NCBI GenBank assembly: GCA_965200375.1
Contig: OZ241353.1
Span: 3,472,001 to 3,536,000, forward strand
Direction of reading: 5' to 3'
Length of the DNA: 64,000 nucleotides
Source of the DNA: VXYL01 sp965200375
GTDB lineage: Bacteria > Pseudomonadota > Gammaproteobacteria > Pseudomonadales > Azotimanducaceae
The position numbers and the translations under genes were made by a program. Each line of letters begins with the position of its first letter. Position 1 is the stretch's first letter. The notes below the pieces were generated by a model. That model saw only the letters and a program-made list of their open reading frames with translations. It made no database searches and was not told the DNA's origin. Of the stretch, positions 52,013 to 61,195 are shown in pieces.

Positions 52013-52150
52013 TGCGCGAGTATAGTCTTGGTGCGCCGACGTCATGGCGACTGGCGCTATCAGTGCAACCGCCAAGTGCAGCAGGTCGATTCAGCGGGTG
52101 TTCAGAGGTTGGCACAGTCCACTGTCGTGTGTGTACGCCAAGGGGCAACC

Positions 52151-55100
52151 ATGACTTCCCACTCCGATGTCGCCGTGGCCGTTCTCATCGCTACGGCCAA
52201 CCGCCCGGAGTTGCTTGTCCGGGCACTTCGCTCCGTCGAACGGCAGACCTTCTCCCCCCTCCACATCGTCGTCGTCGATGACTCCTGCGACGATTTCCGG
52301 GGGGCCACCAAGCAGGTGATGAAGCAGCATCCGAGCATCAAGTACCTTCGCAACACCCGCAGCAGGAAACGCGCAGCCGGTGCGTGGAACGACGGGTTGG
52401 ATCACTTGCTTCGCCTCACGCCCGATCCCCGCCAGCTCTACGTGGCGATTCTCGACGACGACGACAAGTGGGAATCCGAGCACCTGCGAACCTGTTTCGA
52501 CGCGGCACAGAGCAGGCAGTTCGACATGGTCGCGGCGCAGCTGTGGCGGCACGAAGACGGTGCCCCGGCAAAGTTGTGCATCCCACCGGAGCGCCTCGAC
52601 GCTGCGGACTTCCTCGTCGGCAATCCCAACATCCAAGGCAGCAATCTGTTCTGTCGGCTCAGCGTCCTGCTGGAAGCCGGCCTGTTCGACGAATGGCTGC
52701 CAAGCTGCACGGACCGCGACCTGTGCATCCGCGTCGCGGACCTGCCGGGCGTTCTCTACGGCACCACGGAAAGACCCACCGTGCATCACCATGCCAGCGA
52801 GACGCGCGCCCGGCTCTCGAAGCCCGGCGGATGGGCCAAGAACGAAGGGCTGAGTCGATTCTTCGCCAAGTACCGGGGCCGCATGTCGGCCGATCAGCAG
52901 GCGGCGTTCCGCGAGCGGGCTGAGCAGCTGTTTGGCTGGAGCGAGACGGCGCCGCAACCAGACGCGCCGGTCTCTCCAAGCACTCCCCCGGATTCGCCCC
53001 CCGAGAAGGTGAGCGGCCCGCCGCCGCATCTCGTCGTCGGCACCATCGCAGACACCTCCGCGCTGGCCGACCTCGCCGGGCTGCTGGAAGATCTGCACGG
53101 TCTCGGACGGCGTTCGGAGCTGGCCGGCCTCGACGTAGTGGTGTTGGAGAACGGAGAGAGCCAGCGCCCCAGCCGGAAGCTGCGCGATCTCGCAGAGCGC
53201 GAACGCCAGCGCGGGCTGCGCGTTCATCTGGTGGACCGCGCTCGGCACGTCGAAGACGCCGAAGCGGGGCGGGTTCTGGACGGCGGCGCCGCCACCGGAC
53301 GATACCTGCCCATCGCGCCGGCGCGAACGGTGTTGCAGTCCTACCTGTATGCCTTCGCCGCGCGCCGCCCCGGCGCCATCGTCTGGATCGTGGACGACGA
53401 CTTGCGGCTCGATCCCCTCGCGGCCGATGCGAAAGGGCACCTCCGGCGCCAGCCTCGGCCCTTGCTGCCCGCGCTGCGCAAGATGCAGGCGCTGCGCGAA
53501 CGTGGCGAAGCCGACGTGGTGATCGGCCGCTGCACCGGCGACCCGCCCGTGCCGTTCGCCGCCGCAGTGCGCACGCAAATGGTGGACTTGGTCGCCTCGC
53601 TCACGTGGCTGGCCAAGCTGTCGCCCCAGGCAGCGTTGCCGGATCGGGCGATGGAGAACGCCATGCTCCGGCAGGGGCGGCGCGACTACTACTACGACCT
53701 TTCGCGTAATGAGACGGATCGGTTGGAAGCGCCCTTCTGGGTGACGCCCGAAGGTGGCGAGCTGGTTGGCGAGGCGTTCGAGCGCTTGGCCCGTCGCGCA
53801 GAACGGATACTGGCCGGAGAGCAGCTGTTCCGGCCGCTGGCGATCGACGCGGAGGCCGACACGCTGGCGCTCAGCGACAGTTTGCAGCGCGGCGGCAACA
53901 CCTTCGTGCTCGACATCGAGACCTTGCGCTTGGCACCCAATCCGTCGCCTGCCATCGACGGCCGGCCGACTCGGCGGTCCGACATGATGTGGGCGCTGCT
54001 GCAGAAACGACACCTCGGACGCAAAGTGGTTGGCATGCCGCTGGCGCTGCATCAGGATCGATCCGGCGGCCCCGTTGCCGGGATGGACGTTGAAAAGGTC
54101 CAGGACGACATGCGCGGCTATGCGCTCTTTTCCGCGCTTGAAGCCGTGTCGGAGGTCTACTTCGTCAACGACGAAGAAGACTTGCGCCTGCAACTCGCGC
54201 CGGCAAGGGTGGATCGACTCGTCAGCCGCGTGCGCAAGTTCTTGAACGAGCGACTGGCGGCGTTTCGCTTGTCGTTCCATCGGGTGCGCGGTCTCGCCAG
54301 CGTGCTGCGCGACTTGGTGGAGCGCGACGGCGCTTGGTGGCAGGAGGAGAAGTACGCAGACGCTAGGAACCACTTGCGGGCGTTCTGCGATCGCCTTGAC
54401 AAATCCTACGCCAACAACGTGCTTGCCGACATCGAACGCATCGCGGACATCCGCGACTCGCAGATCAAGACGTTTCTCGCCCAACTGCCGGCCGAACTGG
54501 CACAACACCGCGCTCGTCTGGCCGAGCCGGCGGCGTTGGCCCGCGGCTTCGAACCGGAACGCGTCGCCAACGCCAAGGCGGTGGCCAGACGCTTGGCGGA
54601 ACCTGCCGGCGCTCTCGGCACCCTGGGGTGCGGCAGCGAAGGCGTCGTGCTCACCGATGGCAAGCACGTCTACAAGGTGTTCGACTATTGGAAGTCTTGG
54701 CGGCTCGACTCCACCCTCGACTACCTGCGCTCGCTCGTCGGCGCCTGGCGAGACACCCGCAGCCTCTATCCGCTGCTCGCCTTCCACCAAGAGGGCCGCG
54801 ACGCCGTGCTGATCTATCCCTTTGAGCCCAGCGAACCGTACACGGGAGGCCACGGCCCCGGCTTGGTGAACCTGCTCGTGGAGTGTCGGCAACAGGGCGT
54901 GGTGTGCCGCAACATCCACCCCGACAATCTGCGCGTCGCAGGCGGACGGGTGCGCCTCATCGACTACGGTTCGGACCTCCACCCGCTCGACGACGAGCGC
55001 GAGTTCACGACGATGTGCCATCGTGCGTGGCTCTCCTTCCGCTGCCACGATCGCCCCGATCTGAAGGCGCTGATGCGCCGGGCGCTGCGCCAGGCCGACT

Positions 55101-55798
55101 TGCCGGAGCTGGCTCGCTTCGACCGCTTCCACGAAGCCGTCTTGCGGATGGCCGGCGAGCGCCAAGCCTGCGAAGACATCGCCTTGCAGCTCGTCGCCGG
55201 CCGGCCAAGGCGCGTCCTCGACTACGGTTGCGGCAGTGGAAAGGTGGCGAAGGCGCTGGCGGATGGCGGGGCCGAAGTGCTGGGCTATGACCGAGACGAC
55301 ACCCGGCACAAGCGCTGGCACCCGCTCGCCGACGGCAAGAGCGACTTGCGCTTCACGACAGTGCGGGACGAGGCGATGGCCGGCGCTCCCTTCGATCTCG
55401 TCGTCTGCCAACGCGTGCTCTGCACCATCGAAGACGATGCCGAAATGCGCGGCATCCTGGATGATCTGCGCAGCGCAGTGGCGAAGGATGGCCGCGTGGT
55501 GGTGACGTTGTGCGACCCGCACTTCACGTTCTGCGGCCCCACGCCGGAAGCCGAACGCGAACTGCCGCCCGGCGCGCGCTACGAGGACACCTTCGTGTGG
55601 CACAAGACGGTGCGAACGTCCGGCCGCCAGCGCCGCGAAGTGCATCGGCCGGAAGAGACACTGCTGGCGGAGTTCGCCCGCGTCGGCTTGCGCGAGGTCC
55701 GGCGCGTCACCGTGCCAACCGTGGAGCTGGTGAACTTCACGCCCGCATCCGACCACCTGGCGTTCGAGCTCGCGCCAGACGCGGACACGCCAAGATGA
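52151..55798 (+). CDS. Glycosyltransferase-kinase-methyltransferase fusion protein
   Basis: A 1215-residue protein. Residues 8-215 are a GT-A (family 2) domain: VAVLIATANRPELLVRAL and the metal motif LDDDDKWES (102-108). Residues 293-640 look like a second GT-A-like domain with VWIVDDDLRL (411-420). Residues 640-800 are helical. Residues 820-985 form a kinase-like fold: LGCGSEGVV (G-loop), Lys842, VCRNIHPDNLRV (catalytic loop) and LIDYGSD (DFG-like). Residues 1020-1200 are a SAM methyltransferase with VLDYGCGSGKVAKAL and GYDRDD. Kinase plus methyltransferase recalls WbdD, which caps O-antigen chains, but the order and added glycosyltransferases differ. ATG 52151 has AGGGG upstream. The next gene overlaps by ATGA. 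Confidence 0.85.
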   Translation: MTSHSDVAVAVLIATANRPELLVRALRSVERQTFSPLHIVVVDDSCDDFRGATKQVMKQHPSIKYLRNTRSRKRAAGAWNDGLDHLLRLTPDPRQLYVAILDDDDKWESEHLRTCFDAAQSRQFDMVAAQLWRHEDGAPAKLCIPPERLDAADFLVGNPNIQGSNLFCRLSVLLEAGLFDEWLPSCTDRDLCIRVADLPGVLYGTTERPTVHHHASETRARLSKPGGWAKNEGLSRFFAKYRGRMSADQQAAFRERAEQLFGWSETAPQPDAPVSPSTPPDSPPEKVSGPPPHLVVGTIADTSALADLAGLLEDLHGLGRRSELAGLDVVVLENGESQRPSRKLRDLAERERQRGLRVHLVDRARHVEDAEAGRVLDGGAATGRYLPIAPARTVLQSYLYAFAARRPGAIVWIVDDDLRLDPLAADAKGHLRRQPRPLLPALRKMQALRERGEADVVIGRCTGDPPVPFAAAVRTQMVDLVASLTWLAKLSPQAALPDRAMENAMLRQGRRDYYYDLSRNETDRLEAPFWVTPEGGELVGEAFERLARRAERILAGEQLFRPLAIDAEADTLALSDSLQRGGNTFVLDIETLRLAPNPSPAIDGRPTRRSDMMWALLQKRHLGRKVVGMPLALHQDRSGGPVAGMDVEKVQDDMRGYALFSALEAVSEVYFVNDEEDLRLQLAPARVDRLVSRVRKFLNERLAAFRLSFHRVRGLASVLRDLVERDGAWWQEEKYADARNHLRAFCDRLDKSYANNVLADIERIADIRDSQIKTFLAQLPAELAQHRARLAEPAALARGFEPERVANAKAVARRLAEPAGALGTLGCGSEGVVLTDGKHVYKVFDYWKSWRLDSTLDYLRSLVGAWRDTRSLYPLLAFHQEGRDAVLIYPFEPSEPYTGGHGPGLVNLLVECRQQGVVCRNIHPDNLRVAGGRVRLIDYGSDLHPLDDEREFTTMCHRAWLSFRCHDRPDLKALMRRALRQADLPELARFDRFHEAVLRMAGERQACEDIALQLVAGRPRRVLDYGCGSGKVAKALADGGAEVLGYDRDDTRHKRWHPLADGKSDLRFTTVRDEAMAGAPFDLVVCQRVLCTIEDDAEMRGILDDLRSAVAKDGRVVVTLCDPHFTFCGPTPEAERELPPGARYEDTFVWHKTVRTSGRQRREVHRPEETLLAEFARVGLREVRRVTVPTVELVNFTPASDHLAFELAPDADTPR

Positions 55799-57108
55799 GA
55801 CGCAATATGATCGCCATCGTGGGCGCCGCCGGCACCGTTCCGGCCGCTGTGCGGCAGCAAACGGAGGCATTGGCCGAGGCACTGGCGAACGCCAACTTCG
55901 ACCTCGTGACCGGCGGCATGGACGGTGTGATGCGGGCGGTGGCGCGCGGTCGCGGGCGCTCGGGCAAGGACGTCGACCTCGTTCACATCGAATCCGGCGA
56001 AGGCCGCGCCTGGCAGCGCAATCCGCACCCGGCGAGCGTGGTGCGCACCAACTTGGGCGCCATGCGAAACCACCTGGTGGTGCGTTCGGCAGACTTGGTG
56101 GTGGCCGTCTCCGGCGGGGCTGGCACGTTGAGCGAGCTGGCCATCGCCTGGCAGGAGCGCAAGCCCATTGCTGCCTTGCGCGGCGTGGACGGCTGGAGCG
56201 ACAAGCTGGCCGGCACAGCGCTCGACCATCGCCGACGCCCGCCGATACACGGCTGCGAAAGTGTTGAAGACGTGGTCGCGTGGGCGGATCAGCAGCGCCC
56301 GGCAGGCGCGTTTGGGGGGCGCAGAAACCAAGGCTTCTATCCGCACGCAGTGCCGGCCTTGCATCGCGTCCACGACGCTGCGCCAAGCCCTGCCCAGCGC
56401 ATCCACCTGCGTTTCGGCATGTCCATTGAGAAGTCCGAACTGCTGCGACGGCTGGTCACGCTGAACGACGAGGTGCGTAGCTGGAATCGGCGTCATCAAG
56501 CCGACACTGTTGCGTTGGCAACCTTCGACGATGGTTGGAAGGACGTCCTGTGCCTGGCGGACGCCTTCCAGCGCCTGCCCGCGCTGTGCCCGGTGCTGTT
56601 CGTCGGCGAGAACCACTTCCAAACGCCGACCCGGCCGCTGCCGCTGCAACGCCTCTATGAACACTGCGCGGCCGAGGGCATCGATCCAGAAGACGAGCAA
56701 GCCCTCGGCACAGCCACAAGAACCCACCTGAAAACGCTGCCGGAGGCCGCGCAACACGCGCTGTTGGACGCGCGAGGGATCGCGCCGATGCTGGCGCCGG
56801 ACTGGCTGCTCGCCGCCCAGGACATCGCCGACCTGCAGGCAGCGGGTTGGGTGATCGCCTCGCACGGGCACATGCACGAGAACCTTTCCACTCGTTCCGA
56901 TTTGGCGCCGGAACTGGCGGCGCTCGCGGACGCCGTGGAGGAACGCGGCCAGATGCCTTGGCTGGCGTGGCCGGAAGGCCAATGGTCGGCGGCGTCCTAC
57001 CAGGCAGCGCGCGACGCCGGCATCCGCCTGCAGTTCGCGCTGCCGCGCAGCGGCAACCCGGCAGTGCGAGACGGCGTAGTTTCGAGAGAGGCTTGGAGCA
57101 ACGGTTAG
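55795..57108 (+). CDS. LOG/SLOG-type domain fused to polysaccharide deacetylase
   Basis: A 437-residue protein. Residues 1-165 form a Rossmann LOG-like (TIGR00725-type) domain with VTGGMDGVMRAVARG and the nucleotide motif AVSGGAGTLSELAIAW (residues 104-119). Residues 235-415 are a NodB-type deacetylase: LATFDDGWKDV (Asp245, Asp246), IASHGHMHEN (His357, His361) and LAWPEGQWS. The deacetylase would remove acetyl groups from a sugar; LOG domains bind or cleave nucleotides. The start overlaps the upstream stop (ATGA), so it is translationally coupled to the glycosyltransferase-kinase-methyltransferase protein. I know of no named family with this fusion. Confidence 0.82.
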   Translation: MRRNMIAIVGAAGTVPAAVRQQTEALAEALANANFDLVTGGMDGVMRAVARGRGRSGKDVDLVHIESGEGRAWQRNPHPASVVRTNLGAMRNHLVVRSADLVVAVSGGAGTLSELAIAWQERKPIAALRGVDGWSDKLAGTALDHRRRPPIHGCESVEDVVAWADQQRPAGAFGGRRNQGFYPHAVPALHRVHDAAPSPAQRIHLRFGMSIEKSELLRRLVTLNDEVRSWNRRHQADTVALATFDDGWKDVLCLADAFQRLPALCPVLFVGENHFQTPTRPLPLQRLYEHCAAEGIDPEDEQALGTATRTHLKTLPEAAQHALLDARGIAPMLAPDWLLAAQDIADLQAAGWVIASHGHMHENLSTRSDLAPELAALADAVEERGQMPWLAWPEGQWSAASYQAARDAGIRLQFALPRSGNPAVRDGVVSREAWSNG

Positions 57109-57182
57109 CTGGTGGGCGGGCCGACCAACACTGTGGTCGTACTGCGGCGTACCGAGATGCAAAGGCTTATGATCGCGGTCTC

Positions 57183-57528
57183 ATGGAGACATCGATCGAA
57201 CAACGCCCGCGACCGACACGCTGCCGACACGCCCTTCTGGATGCCAGAAGGCTGGCCACGCACAGGGAGATCGCCAAGCGCATCGACGCCGATCCGTCCC
57301 TGCTGGGCAAGGCGCTCGACAACATCGCGCGGTGGTCTCGGCAGATGGGCCGCACGCCGCCGGCCTTGGCGGAGTGGCTAAGGGCTGCTTCGCACCTTGC
57401 CGTGGGAGCGCATCCGGCCACACCTGGTTGAAGACGACGAGGAGAGCCGCCGCCTGCGGCAGTCCTCGCCGTTCGTGGGCATTCTGACGCAGCGGGAACG
57501 CATGGAGATCCGGTGTGCGGCGGGATGA
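57183..57528 (+). pseudogene. Small partner gene of a DUF6036 module, frameshifted
   Basis: 57183-57431 encodes RHALLDARRLATHREIAKRI and GKALDNIARWSRQMG, then the frame is lost near 57385. The +1 frame continues with PWERIRPHLVEDDEESRRLR and QSSPFVGILTQRERMEI to a TGA at 57526-57528. Joined, it gives a protein of about 115 residues of the 'RRLRQSSPF' type often found just before DUF6036 genes. Its end overlaps the next gene's GTG start by 14 bp, as in intact modules. Confidence 0.6.
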
Positions 57529-57858
57529 GGCGGAGCACATTCTGCGCGCCGCCCGCGTGATTCTCTCGACGAAGGGGGACACGCGATTCATCGTGGTCGG
57601 CAGCCAATCCATTCTGGGTGCGCATCCGAACGCGCCGCCCGAGCTGCTGCTGTCGATGGAGTTGGACCTGTACCCCATGGACCTGCCGTCGTCGGACGCC
57701 GACGTCGTCGACGCCGTGGCTTTCATGCGAGGGGCAAGCCCCTCGCGCTCCCCCGCTGAGGGCTCAGCGATGGTTCTTCGTTTCACGAGACGTTCGGCTA
57801 CTACGCGGACGGCGTGAGCCCGACGACGCCGACTGCGGCGACATCCCCAGAGAGCTAG
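57515..57858 (+). pseudogene. DUF6036-like nucleotidyltransferase remnant
   Basis: GTG 57515 starts RRDEAEHILRAARVILSTKG, then FIVVGSQSILGAHPNAPPE and LLLSMELDLYPMDLP, the nucleotidyltransferase-like opening of DUF6036 proteins (AbiEii-related). After VVDAV a 20-bp palindrome (57727-57746) intervenes, and the expected continuation (GSSFHETFGYYADGV) appears in another frame, ending at TAG 57856-57858. The C-terminal half is missing. With the preceding gene it is a decayed toxin/antitoxin- or Abi-like pair. Confidence 0.62.
57727..57746. repeat. 20-bp palindrome inserted in the DUF6036 remnant
   Basis: GCGAGGGG-CAAG-CCCCTCGC, a perfect hairpin. It sits exactly where the DUF6036-like frame breaks and has the same style as hairpins at 5058-5100 and 63824-63869. 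Confidence 0.6.
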
Positions 57859-57952
57859 TGCGGGCGCGCGTGGTGCGGTGTGTCCGGGAGAACGTACCCG
57901 ACGGCTGTTGCGATGTCGCGCCTTGAAACCGTCGGCACACGGCGTCAGCGAA

Positions 57953-59554
57953 CTACAGGTGCCACACGACCACGCTGCCGTCCTCCCCTCCGACCGTCGT
58001 GGGCTCGCGGGCATCGCCGTAGCGCGGTTCCTCGCGCCGGTCGAACACCACCAGGTGCCCTTCCGCAGCACCGCACTGCGCCATGTAGCGAAGGGTCTGC
58101 GCAACGCCCCGCTCGACGATGCTCGTGAGGCTCTGGCGGTCGGTCGCCCGCAGCGCCTTGCACTCGACCACGATTCGCGTCCACAGGTCCGAAGGCTGCC
58201 CTGCCTCCTCCGGCCACAGCACTTGGATGTCCACGGCGCCGCGCCCGATGCCGTACTCCCGCTCGATGCGCCCGCCGCCGTTGACGATGCGCTGCAGGTA
58301 CGCCTGCAGGATCAGCTGCGGCCCGGCCTCGCTGTAGTCCGCAAGCCGCCCCAGCCAGTGCTCCGCGTGTTCGCCGTAGAAAGTCGAGAAGGCCCGCAGG
58401 AGCTTGGCCATGTCCAGCCGGCCGGCGGAGTCCACGTACCACGCCGCACGCTCGTCCAGCCCGCTTTCGACCATATGGCCGAGTTCCCGAGGCACCACAT
58501 CCGCGTAGATCGGGTTCGCTATCCGGGGCGGCTGGCTGGCATTCACAAGCCCGAGGTCGCGGACGTACTCCAAGTCTCGAACTTCATGGCGAGCTTGGCC
58601 GCCGCTCAGGATCGGCACCACCACCCGCCGCACCCGTTCCTCCTCCAGCTTGTGCGCCAGCTGGTCGAGATGGGTGCGCCGCGACACCACCAGCGCTTCC
58701 TTGGCGGCGTGGATGTCCGCCTGCGTGATGGGCCGCGCTCTGTCCCGCCCCTCCTTGCGCTCGAAACATGCGTCCGCGCACAGCGCGTTCACCAGCCACG
58801 GCTGCCCTTGGGTCTGCTTCCACACTTCGGCCATCGCCGCCTCCTCGAAGGGCTGCTTGGTCTCGGTGGTGTGCTGCTCCATCAGCGCATAGGTCTCGGT
58901 CTTGGTGAAGTCGCCTAGCCGCAGCGACTTCGCGGCTACGTTGAACGGGCTGCCGCCAGCGATCACCTCGCCGGTGCTGGATCGGATGCGGTAGTCGCGG
59001 ATGTCCCGAATCCCGCACAGGATCACGCTCTGCGGAAAGCCGCCGGGCCGCCGCTCGTAGCCGGCGCGCAGCTGCCGAAGCACGGAGAGCAAGGTGTCGC
59101 CCACCAGCGCGTCGATCTCGTCCACCAGCAGTACGAGAGGCACCGGATTCTCCATGCACCAGCGGGAGAGCAGGCTACGCAACGCCAGTTGGGGCCCCAT
59201 CCGGTCTAGAACGTCCGGCCAGACGCGCTCCGGATAGTCGTCGCCGACCTCCGCGGCACACTCGGCGATACTGCCCATGACAGTACGGATGCCTTCCGCC
59301 ACATCGTCGCGGGCCACTTGGCCCGGCTCGACATTCACGTTCACGCAGCGGAAGTTGCCCGCCGCACCGCTGTTGAGGTGATCGCGCAGCGCGATCAGCG
59401 CGGACGTCTTGCCCGTCTGGCGCGGCGCATGCAGAACGAAGTACTGCTCATCCCGGATCAAACTGAGAAGGTCGCAGAGTTCGACGCGATCCAAGGGCGG
59501 GATCGCGTAGTGCCTATCAGGGCGCACGGGCCCGGCGGTGCTGAAGAAACGCAT
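57953..59554 (-). CDS. AAA ATPase fused to PD-(D/E)XK nuclease, paralogue 1
   Basis: A 533-residue protein. The N-terminal AAA-like domain has Walker A HAPRQTGKTSALIAL (residues 42-56) and Walker B LVLLVDEIDAL (140-150), then ILCGIRDIRDYRI. A winged-helix region follows (LEYVRDLGLVNASQPP). The C-terminal nuclease-like core shows Asp442 (GRGAVDIQVLW), Glu464-x-Lys466 (IVVECKAL) and Gln486..Tyr490. Such fusions occur in mobile or defence-like islands; the target is unknown. It is a tandem paralogue of the gene at 59581-61182, 26 bp upstream on the same strand, from which it differs mostly at residues 76-138. ATG 59554 is certain from alignment of the two. Confidence 0.82.
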   Translation of the reverse strand: MRFFSTAGPVRPDRHYAIPPLDRVELCDLLSLIRDEQYFVLHAPRQTGKTSALIALRDHLNSGAAGNFRCVNVNVEPGQVARDDVAEGIRTVMGSIAECAAEVGDDYPERVWPDVLDRMGPQLALRSLLSRWCMENPVPLVLLVDEIDALVGDTLLSVLRQLRAGYERRPGGFPQSVILCGIRDIRDYRIRSSTGEVIAGGSPFNVAAKSLRLGDFTKTETYALMEQHTTETKQPFEEAAMAEVWKQTQGQPWLVNALCADACFERKEGRDRARPITQADIHAAKEALVVSRRTHLDQLAHKLEEERVRRVVVPILSGGQARHEVRDLEYVRDLGLVNASQPPRIANPIYADVVPRELGHMVESGLDERAAWYVDSAGRLDMAKLLRAFSTFYGEHAEHWLGRLADYSEAGPQLILQAYLQRIVNGGGRIEREYGIGRGAVDIQVLWPEEAGQPSDLWTRIVVECKALRATDRQSLTSIVERGVAQTLRYMAQCGAAEGHLVVFDRREEPRYGDAREPTTVGGEDGSVVVWHL

Positions 59555-59580
59555 GCCGCTAGATTACTCAATCATTGGCC

Positions 59581-61182
59581 TTACAGGTGCCAGACGACGA
59601 CGCTGCCGTCTTTCCGTTCGACCGTCGTGGGCTCGCGGGCATCGCCGTAGCGCGGTTCCTCGCGCCGGTCGAACACCACCAGGTGTCCTTCCGCAGCGCC
59701 GCACTGCGCCATGTAGCGGAGCGTCTGGGCAACCCCGCGCTCTATGGTGCTCTCCAAGCTCTGTCGGCCGCTCGCCCGCAGCGCTTTGCACTCCACCACG
59801 ATCCGCGCCCACAGGTCCGAAGGCTGCCCTGCCTCCTCTGGCCACAGCACTTGGATGTCCACGGCGCCGCGCCCGATGCCGTACTCGCGCTCGATGCGCC
59901 CGCCGCCGTTCACGATGCGCTGCAAGTATGCTTGGAGGATGAGCTGGGGGCCTGCTTCGCTGTAGTCCGCGAGCCGGCCGAGCCAATGCTCCGCGTGTTC
60001 GCCGTAGAACGTGGCGAAGGCCCGCAGGAGCTTGCGCATGTCCAGCCGGCCGGCGGAGTCCACGTACCAAGCCGCCCGTTGGTCCAAGCCGCTCTGCACC
60101 ACGTAGCCGAGTTCCCGAGGCACCACCTCGGCGTAGATGGGATTCGCGATGCGCGGCGGCTGGCTGGCGTCCACCAGCCCCAAGTCCCGAACGTACTCCA
60201 AGTCTCGAACTTCATGGCGGGCCTCGCCGCCGCTCAGGATCGGCACCACCACCCGCCGCACCCGTTCCTCCTCCAGCTTGTGCGCCAGCTAGTCGAGATG
60301 GGTGCGCCGCGACACCACCAGCGCTTCCTTGGCGGCGTGAATGTGCGCCTTCGTGATGGGCCGCGTTCTGTCCCGCCCCTCCTTGCGCTCGAAGCAGGCC
60401 TCCGCGCACAGCGCGTTCACCAGCCACGGCTGGCCTTGGGTCTGCTTCCACACTTCGGCCAATGCCGACTCCTCGAAGCGCTGCTTGGTTTCGGTGGTGT
60501 GCTGCTCCATCAGGGCGTAGGTCTCGGCCTTGGTAAAGTCGCCTAGCCGCAGCGACTTCGCGGCTACGTTGAATGGGCTGCCCCCCGCGATCACCTCGCC
60601 CGTCGTGGAGCGGATGCGATAGTCGCGGATGTCCCGAATCCCGCACAGAACGACGCTCTGCGGAAACCTCTCGGGCCGCCGCTCGTAGCCGGCGCGCAGC
60701 TGCCGGAGCACGGAGAGCAAGGTGTCGCCCACCAGCGCATCGATCTCGTCCACCAGCAGCACCAGCGGTGTCGGATTCGCTTCGCACCAGTTGGCGAGCA
60801 GGTTGTTCAGCGCATCCTCCGGCCCTGAACTCTCGAAGATTCGCCGCCAATGCGTCTCGGGATACGTGTCGCCGAGCTGGTGGGCCCGCTGCGCTAGCTG
60901 GCTGAGAATAGCCCGGATGCCGCGCACCACATCGTCGCGGGCCACCTGCGCCCCTTCAACGTTGACGTTCACGCAACGAAAGTGGCCTGCCGCGCCGCTG
61001 TTGAGGTAATCGCGCAACGCGATCAGGGCGGAGGTCTTGCCCGTCTGACGAGGCGCGTACAGGACGAAGTACTGCTTGCTTCGGATCAGTTCCAGAAGGT
61101 CGCAGTGATCCACACGATCCAAGGGCGGGATCGCGTAGTGCTCGTCTGGGCGCACGGGGCCGGCGGTGCTGAAGAAGCGCAT
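59581..61182 (-). CDS. AAA ATPase/PD-(D/E)XK nuclease, paralogue 2, with amber codon
   Basis: Collinear with the gene at 57953-59554 over all 533 codons and very similar, except that codon 298 is TAG (60289-60291) where the paralogue has CAG for Gln. Translation would end after HLD, giving a 297-residue ATPase without the nuclease. The rest of the frame (LAHKLEEERVRRVVVP through IVVECKAL) is open to TAA-equivalent TTA at 59581, with no further damage, so the mutation is recent, suppressed, or splits the protein in two. Residues 76-138 differ strongly from paralogue 1. It starts 13 bp after the caspase-like gene's stop. Confidence 0.8.
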
Positions 61183-61195
61183 ATGCGCCGAACTC

